Of a DNA stretch of 64,000 nucleotides, positions 57,659-64,000 are shown in pieces (position 1 is the stretch's first letter; each line of letters starts with the position of its first letter). A program made the translations under genes and the position numbers. The notes beneath the pieces were generated by a model. The model did not search any database. It was not told the DNA's origin and worked only from the letters and a program-made list of their open reading frames with translations. The DNA comes from Tilletia caries (Eukaryota > Basidiomycota > Exobasidiomycetes > Tilletiales > Tilletiaceae), in assembly GCA_032718865.1 (NCBI GenBank), contig JALUTQ010000003.1:2092001-2156000 (forward strand). The letters are read 5' to 3'.

Positions 57659-58956
57659 TGTCTGATGTCGCAAACATTCCCTCTACATCCATCGACAAAC
57701 ACTCGCAGTCTGGTACTCAATCTCAATCTCCATCGTCCACCGTACGGGTCCCCGCGCCTGCAGGCAGCGCTCGGCGGGCCTGTCGATTCCCTGCCCTATC
57801 GATCATTGCAAGCAGAGTCCACTGAACGAACACTTATATACCAGACTGACGAGGACCTCCCCCCACTGACCCGACATTACTTCCACAGCAGACACATCAT
57901 CTCTCTTCTTCACCACCTTTTCATCCCCCATACTCCATAGCCCTTCGCCTCTTCCTTACCCACATCAGATTCACCATGGAGCGCATGTTGTTTTTCCACT
58001 CTCACAGGCTCGATTCAAATTGACTCGATCGAGCGACAGAAGGCCTGGTATCAATTCAAAGGAATTGTGAGTTACATCCTACCCCTCGGCCCTCAGCGGT
58101 CAACCCTCCTACCCTTCCTACCAGCTGACGTTATTTCCGTCTGTGCAGTGCCTCATGGGCCAGTCTACCTCGGCCGAGTGCGAGGTCGTCGGTACAATCT
58201 ACGACGCCGGCACGATCAAGCTACCGAGCGTCGTGGAAGTCGCAGGTGAGTTCCGCTCTTCCAGTTCTCTCCCCATCGAGCAGCTCAGACGTCTCACTTG
58301 ACCCTTCTTCTTCTATCCAACTCAACAACCAACTCAGCTGGACTCATTGGCATAACAACTAAGGGCGAGCTCAATCTCACCGTGCATAGGTGGGAGGTTC
58401 TATGTCCGGCTGAGGACGTTTCCCACACGATCGCGCCACCCGTCATGACGGGCGTCGGACAGGTGAGCGAGGTTAACCAAGCAAAAGCGCTCATCAAATA
58501 CAAGAGCGCCGGGTACAACCGGCAGGTAGGTACCGCTCTCAATTCTGATCTCATCTTCCCCACAGTGCGCTCTCTCATCTCATAACTGAACCATTTTTTT
58601 CACTTCCAAATCCGCAGGACGGAAGAACCCTCATCACGGAGTACTGTAGTGTCCGCGACAGTCTCCGATGGAAAAACGTTCCGTACGCACAGGTTGGAAA
58701 CTTCATTGCCATCATCGGACAGCTTCATCACGTCGAGTCCGTTAGCAACGTCCTGTTCATCACCCTCGACGACGCTGCGTGGACGAGCATTGGCGCGGGA
58801 ACGCATCAATCCCCCACGGCAGCCCCCGGCGCCCGGAAGTTCCTCGGCAAACGCAAACGGAACGAGCAAGAAACGAACGGTGAGCCCTGCACTTCAACTT
58901 CCGCCTCTGCCTCCTCCGCCGCGACGTCAACATCTGCTACTGTGCTGGTTGAGTAG
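57659..58956 (+). CDS. OB-fold-like protein downstream of the Helitron helicase
   Basis: Unnamed. Confident exons 58008-58066, 58149-58245, 58338-58525 and 58618-58956; the first exon is uncertain and may start at 57659 (MSDVANIPSTSIDKH) and join in phase 1 near 57,713. The product contains QIDSIERQKAWYQFKG, a beta-rich segment VVGTIYDAGTIKLPSVVEV with LIGITTKGELNLTVHRWEVL, then PYAQVGNFIAIIGQLHHVES and VLFITLDDAAW. That GNFIAIIGQL..VLFITLDD pattern looks like an OB-fold, as in RPA-type single-strand-binding proteins carried by some Helitrons. The tail is KFLGKRKRNEQETNG with a Ser/Ala C-terminus. Unlike the neighbouring helicase it has no frameshift. The OB-fold call is by eye. Confidence 0.55.
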
Positions 58957-59214
58957 TTACGGTTCTCTTTCTATTTCTCCAATTGCTTTCCATTCTCCCT
59001 TTGTTCTCCACACGTGGCTCCCACGTGTTTCCTCCACCTCCACTTCTTCCCACGACTCGATGCCTCTCTTCCTCCTCTCTTGATGACTTCCCACTTGTAT
59101 TCTCTCTCTTCTTCCCTTTCTGCCTTGCAATCAATCCTCAGACAGCTTCTTCTTACCATAAAACTGAGCATCAGGATTGCTCATACTGACAGGTCCGGAC
59201 TCCTGTCTAGTATA

Positions 59215-59230
59215 TGGTGATAAGAGTGAG
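59215..59230 (+). other. Possible primer-binding site of the Gypsy element
   Basis: TGGTGATAAGAGTGAG begins with TGG, complementary to a tRNA CCA end, about 100 bases before gag. The LTR it implies (ending about 59214) cannot be confirmed because the 3' copy is outside the window. Confidence 0.25.
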
Positions 59231-59313
59231 TTCTGTGGACTGACCGACTCGGAAGTCAACAAACCCAACCGCCCTCGAACATCCTTCTCCCTCCGTCGGT
59301 TGCCACCCTCACC

Positions 59314-60906
59314 ATGGCCCCTGCCGACCCGCTTTCCTCCTCCTTGACCAGCTTGGACGACTCTGCCGACCGTGCCGAGCGTTCTGCTACTCGTTCCGCG
59401 GCGCCCATTCAAGCCGTGGAAGCCCCACAAGCTCCCCTTCCTCCTTCTCCTGGCTCGCAAGCGGTCAACCGCGTTCTTGAACGTTTCGACCGTTTCGAGA
59501 CTCGCCTGGACGATTTGGAGGGCCGCCTCTCCATAGGCGGCGTCACGGCTTCGGCATCCAGTGTCGCCCCGGCTTCCATGGCTCGCGTCGCGTCCGCGCC
59601 CGCCGGCATTATCCCGCCGAGCACCGCGTATGCCACCCCTTACCGAGGCCAGCAACAAACCTCCTCGATCCCATCGGGCGTCACAAGCAGTGGTCCTCCC
59701 CACTTGCTTCCCCGACACTCCACCCCCGCTCGCCCTTCGGATGTCGACCGTCTCGTGAACTCCTTCCGAAGCCTCGACGACGAGGACAAGGATTCGTTCC
59801 GCCTCCTGTGCCAGAAGATGGGCGTCCGGTCCCACAAGGTCATCGATGCGCTCGGCGCCATCTCAGCCGAGGACGGCGCATTCGACGCGACCTTCGGACC
59901 CCCTCCATCGGTCCCTGCGCTGTCGTCCGATCGGATGCAACCGCATTCATCCTCCACGACCCCACCACGCTTCATCCAATGCAAACCAGAGTGGTTGCCC
60001 AAGTTCGACGGTGTGCCGGAGAATTTGGAGCATTTCCTTGGCCGCATTCTCGACATTGCTCGGTCGAACGGTACCGAAGCGTGGGATTCCGCGATGGCAC
60101 GTACGTTGCCACTCGTGTTGACGGGGGACGCCGCCTCCTGGCACGAGGGTTTGAGTCTTCCAGTCGCTCGTTCCCTCGACAGCGTGGCCGCGTATGCCAA
60201 GGCTCTTCGACAAGCTTTCCCTGTGGACGAGGTCGAACAGCGTCGTCGTGCTCAGGAACGCAAGTGGATCCCCGAGGACGAACCTGCACAAATGTACCAC
60301 TTCGACAAGATTCGTTTGCTGCGGACCGATGATCCTGAGACGGCATTGTCCGAGGTTCGCCTCGTGCAAGACCTCCTCGATGGTCTCCCACCATCTTTCC
60401 GTGCACTCATGCACTTGCCTCGCCGCACCGCCACGCGCGACGATGTTCGTCTCGAACTCGTCGAGGTTGAGTCTCTCTGGAGGAAGTTGAGCCCGGATCG
60501 CGCACTGCGGACCGCCAAGTCGGCGGCGGCCGAGTCCTCTGATCGCACCGCGTCTTCGTCTTCCGGAGGCCGGGGGTCTCGCTCGGCCCCTGCGGGTGCT
60601 TCTACACCGGCTCGTGCCCCTGCCGCTGTTCCGCCCGCGGCAGTTCGTCCTGGTGGTCCTCTCGGCATGTCCGCGACCTACGATAAAAGCCGCATCGTCG
60701 AGGCGAAGAACGGTCGCCCTCGTATGTACCGGTGGCCGGATTCCACCAAAGTCCTCGAGCTCTCCCATCCGTGCAAGCGTTGCGGTCAGGACCATTTCGA
60801 TTTCGAGCATAACGATTTGGTCCCGCCTGTCCGCGTGATGGACCCGGTGGATTCGTCGGACTACAGGATCATCGACGAATCAGACCTGAGCTCCGAGGAT
60901 TTTTGA
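59314..60906 (+). CDS. Ty3/Gypsy Gag-like protein
   Basis: Intact frame of 530 residues. N-terminal Ser/Pro-rich, then a coiled coil (VNRVLERFDRFETRLDDLEG), then a retrotransposon Gag capsid-like helical domain (PKFDGVPENLEHFLGRILDI, SWHEGLSLPVARSLDSVAAY, LVQDLLDGLPPSFRALMHLP). The C-terminus has a Ser/Gly/Ala linker and a knuckle-like CKRCGQDHFDFEH, a CX2CX3HX4H variant instead of the usual CCHC. It stops at 60906 inside a T5 run, after which pol continues in the -1 frame. Confidence 0.85.
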   Translation: MAPADPLSSSLTSLDDSADRAERSATRSAAPIQAVEAPQAPLPPSPGSQAVNRVLERFDRFETRLDDLEGRLSIGGVTASASSVAPASMARVASAPAGIIPPSTAYATPYRGQQQTSSIPSGVTSSGPPHLLPRHSTPARPSDVDRLVNSFRSLDDEDKDSFRLLCQKMGVRSHKVIDALGAISAEDGAFDATFGPPPSVPALSSDRMQPHSSSTTPPRFIQCKPEWLPKFDGVPENLEHFLGRILDIARSNGTEAWDSAMARTLPLVLTGDAASWHEGLSLPVARSLDSVAAYAKALRQAFPVDEVEQRRRAQERKWIPEDEPAQMYHFDKIRLLRTDDPETALSEVRLVQDLLDGLPPSFRALMHLPRRTATRDDVRLELVEVESLWRKLSPDRALRTAKSAAAESSDRTASSSSGGRGSRSAPAGASTPARAPAAVPPAAVRPGGPLGMSATYDKSRIVEAKNGRPRMYRWPDSTKVLELSHPCKRCGQDHFDFEHNDLVPPVRVMDPVDSSDYRIIDESDLSSEDF

Positions 60907-63900
60907 ATGTCCGCAAAGACGTTAAACTACTCGCGGTTGATGCTTCGCCCATCGACCGTCCTCCACCGCTGCCGCCGGAAAAGGTTGACAACGAATGTCT
61001 TGCTGCTGAGGGAGGAGCTTCGTCGACGGGTTTGGCACCCGGTGCTGAGGAGAGTATGATTAGAGAGAAGAGTGCGTTAGAGGTCGTTGATGAGGACCCG
61101 GTGGTGGAAGGGACAGGGGTCCCGCGGCTATTTGCCACCCCTAAAGTGAGTGAACCAAAATACCTCAAATTTATCGCATGCGCCCCTGAAACCGAGGTTG
61201 TGCCCCCATTGAATGGCGCGGGATTTTTCCTTCGCAGATACTGTAGATATTTCTGGGGCGGACGCGCACAGCGTCCGGGAGGGTACATCAGGTGCCCCGA
61301 AGGAACCCCATCTCCCCTCCCCGCAGGGTAAAGGCTTTGAGCCTGTCATTCCTCCTCAAGAACCGAGGCTGGCACACCTCGACGGCTCGCCCCCCTCGTC
61401 TCCATTTTACGCAGAGGGCTGCGTTTCACCTCAAACGAGATCCTGGACTCGACTCAACGTCCAAACCGCTGCTCCACCCCACTTTCCGGTATGGGAATGT
61501 GGTCACGATGACCCCCCCGAGTGCCACAGGTACCGGTTTAGGGTACCAGAACCATGTGCCTTTGTTCGCTCAGTTGATGGTGAATAGTTCAACCGGCACG
61601 CCCATTCCTGGTTTGATCGACACTGGGGCCGCGCTTTCCGTTATCGACGTAGGTCTTCTCCGACGTCTGGGCGGTCGGCCTCATGGGGACGGCATGCCGG
61701 TACAGGGTTTGGGCTCCACCAATACGCTTGGTTGGACCACATTCTCGTTCTTTGTTGACGCGAAAGACCGTGATGGTCGGGAGGCTACGTTGGAGTTCCA
61801 GCAGGACTTCCATGTCCTGCCGAAGTTTGCACCCGGGATCTGCCTTGGTCTGGATTTTATCTCCCATCACGACCTTTCGATCTCCTCGGCCAGAGGTCGC
61901 GTCCGTGTGGGCTCCTTCACTTTTCCGGTGAACGAGCGCTTGGAGGGTCCGTACGCGGTGGAAGCGGCGTTGTGCGTGACCCGGGAGACAGTGGTGCCAC
62001 CGTCGGCGCATGTGTGGGTACCGATCGACGGTGGATTTCTCGCTCCGACGGTTGACTATACGGTTTTTCCCCGTTTGTCCGTGACTCCGGACGAGACGGG
62101 AGGACTGGCGGGCCCTGCGTGCGTGCTACAGCATAAAGCGCGGCATCACATCCTCCTGTGCAATTTCGGCCACGTTCCGATCCATCTCCATCGGGGAACT
62201 GTGGTCGCAGATGCGTCTGCTGCACGTCTGGGTGAGGTCACCAGGTCCTCCGGTCAAGTTTTTCCCGCTGTCCAAGACGGACAGTTTTTCCGTCGTTTCC
62301 CTCCTCCTCTTCCGCTTATACCGTGTCGGCAGATGCTGAGCTTGACGCAGCCGCACCGCTCGATGCGTACTTGGGCGATGATGAGTCAGGGTCCGATCTC
62401 ACTCGGGAGGCGGCGACGGTGCTGATAGATGAGACTTGGCGTGTAGGGGTTAACGCTGAAGGAGAGCCACCGGAGGGGATTGTGGCGTTGTTGCGTCGGC
62501 ATGGCCCTGCGTTTGCGTTGGATAACCGTCCTGGCCGCATTGTTGATGCCGAGATGGAGATCCCTTTGCGGCCGGACGCCCCTGTCCGCCCTGAGGCTCC
62601 TCGTCGCGCAAGCCCTGATAAGTTGAAGGCCATGGATGCGGCTATCGACCAGTTGATCGATTGGGATGTCATCGAACCATCGTCAAGCTCCGTCTCCTTC
62701 CCTGTGTTGATGGTTCGGCAGCACGGCAAGTGGCGGTTTTGTGTCGACTATCGGAACCTCAACTCCGCCACTGTGTCGGACCGGTATCCGTTGCCAACCA
62801 CCGATGCAATCTTCCAGACGCTCGTGGGCAAACGCGTCTTCAGCGCCCTTGACGCCATCCGTGGCTACCACCAGCTTCCGGTCAAGTCCTCCGACCGATG
62901 GAAGACCGCGTTCGTGTGCCATCGGGGACTGTTTCAATATAAGACAGTCCCCTTTGGTCTCAAAGGGGCGCCTGCCGCGTTTCAGAGGCTCATGGATCGC
63001 ATTCTTGGGGCGTTGCGGTGGGATCAGGCGGTCGTGTATATTGATGATGTGGTGGTCGCGAGTCGGGATGTCGAGGAGCACACCCGTGCTTTGGACACCT
63101 TGCTGTCGTCCGCGACGGCGTCTGGACTCAACTTCAGTCCGTCGAAGTGCACGTTTGCCGTTCCGTCACTAGTACTCCTCGGTCGCAAGGTGTCTGGTGC
63201 GGGCGTTGCGATCTGGGGAGAACGCGCCAAGGCAGTCGAGGACTTGGCGCGGCCTAAGACGCTCCGAGAGCTGTATCATGTGCTCGGGTTGTTCGGGTAC
63301 TATCGAGGTTTCATCCATCGATACGCCGAGGTTGCCGCCCCTCTATCGCGTCTGACTCGTGGATGGCGCTACGAGGAGGCGAATGGACGCTATCGTTTGG
63401 TGAATGTTGAGGGAAAACCTGCGTCCGCAGATAGTACCGTCATCGCGTGGGAGGACGCCCAGCAGGAGAGCTTCGATGCCTTAAAGAGAGCGATCTCCAG
63501 GCCGCCCACCTTGGCGCATCCCGACCCGACTCGCCCCTACGTCCTGTATGTGGACGCGAGCAAGACAGCATACGCAGCCATCCTTCATCAGGTCTTCGAG
63601 GAGACCACCGAGCTGCTCCCGCAGACGTCCTCCGCTCCGTCCGTTCATACGCAGTCCATTGCTCGACTTCCGCAAGGTTCGGCGCGTGAGCGATGGTCGG
63701 CATGGTTGCGTTCCGACCGTCATTTCGGTCCATTGCTGCGTAGGGTGGAAGCGGACGGGTCGGAGGATTGGGTGTTGCGGGATGGGGTCTTGTGCCGCCG
63801 TGTGGATGGCAAAGTTGCGCTGCCGGAGGCGGCTCTTCCTGAGCTTCTTCGTACTGTCCATGATGACGGTGGGCACTTCGGTTTCTTCAAAACCTATCTC

Positions 63901-64000
63901 TCGCTTCACCGGCACTTCTGGCGTCCACAGCTGGCCAACAGTGTCCGTGCGTGGGTGAAGTTCTGTTCCGTGTGTCAACGCACAAAGAGGGCGAAGAAGA
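60901..64000 (+). pseudogene. Ty3/Gypsy pol polyprotein, frameshifted and truncated by the window edge
   Basis: Pol in several frames. 60903-61228: acidic linker (-1 to gag). After a T5 run at 61224-61228 the frame moves on; a protease with GLIDTGAALSVIDVGLL sits at about 61,610-61,650 in the frame open to 62425. From about 62,300 (T5 run at 62285-62289 changes frame again) the reverse transcriptase runs through FCVDYRNLNSATVSDRYPLP, VFSALDAIRGYHQLPV, FQYKTVPFGLKGAPAAFQRL and AVVYIDDVVVASRD. RNase H begins YVLYVDASKTAYAAIL but its remaining catalytic region is not recognisable. The integrase HHCC finger (HDDGGHFGFFKTYLS then FCSVCQRTK) lies at the right edge. The integrase core and the 3' LTR lie beyond 64000. 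Confidence 0.88.

Noticed and set aside
59188..59211. Hairpin GACAGG/CCTGTC directly before CTAGT, like a Helitron 3' end
   Set aside because: The stem abuts CTAG without the usual spacer, and a plausible Gypsy primer-binding site follows 5 bases later, so it more likely lies in the Gypsy LTR. No second copy available to decide.
1..64000. CRISPR arrays, rRNA genes, bacterial operons
   Set aside because: None seen. The spliced genes and transposon types are eukaryotic.

Overview
This is a nuclear chromosome segment from an intron-rich basidiomycete fungus. The evidence is the set of single-copy housekeeping genes, dense short introns with GTRNGT donors and YAG acceptors, and a transposon load (Copia, Ty3/Gypsy, Helitron, and an integrase-core DDE family common in mushrooms). 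I cannot name the genus from the sequence alone.

Layout. About 1.5-28.1 kb is compact host DNA: trehalose-6-phosphate synthase (+), an MFS-type membrane protein (-), TRAPPC2/sedlin (+), an Erv2-type ER sulfhydryl oxidase (-), RNA polymerase II largest subunit RPB1 with its heptad CTD (-), proteasome lid subunit RPN5 (+), a mitochondrial Mtf1/mtTFB-like methyltransferase-fold protein (-), the Fe-S ABC protein RLI1/ABCE1 (+), NatC auxiliary subunit NAA38 (-) and the spliceosome-associated TLS1/C9orf78 protein (+). Several pairs are divergent and share short promoters. About 28.1-36.2 kb is a repeat-rich accessory block: a truncated integrase gene, a coiled-coil gag-like fragment, a low-complexity hypothetical gene, and a collagen-like gene split by a 788-bp inverted-repeat element. 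36.2-40.9 kb returns to host genes: an SPFH/band-7 protein and a fatty-acid hydroxylase/sterol-desaturase family protein. About 41-64 kb is transposon territory: a GC-rich inverted-repeat element, a minisatellite, diverged satellite copies, a broken Copia element, a tRNA-like/SINE-like relic, a broken Helitron with a neighbouring OB-fold-like gene, and the 5' part of a Ty3/Gypsy element that runs off the right edge.

Most unusual signals. (1) Three microexons of 5, 10 and 12 nt in RPB1, the hydroxylase and the SPFH gene; each is needed to restore a conserved motif or the frame. (2) The Copia pol is broken by eight indels, seven of which are the same lesion: a T5 run where the frame needs T4. 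The same lesion appears twice in the Helitron and at least once in the Gypsy element, but in none of the host genes. This is either a repeat-restricted homopolymer error in the assembly or a repeat-directed +1 mutational process. (3) A collagen-like reading frame that becomes continuous again if the inverted-repeat element and one copy of its 6-bp direct repeat are ignored. Exon coordinates were worked out by hand from splice consensus and reading-frame continuity.
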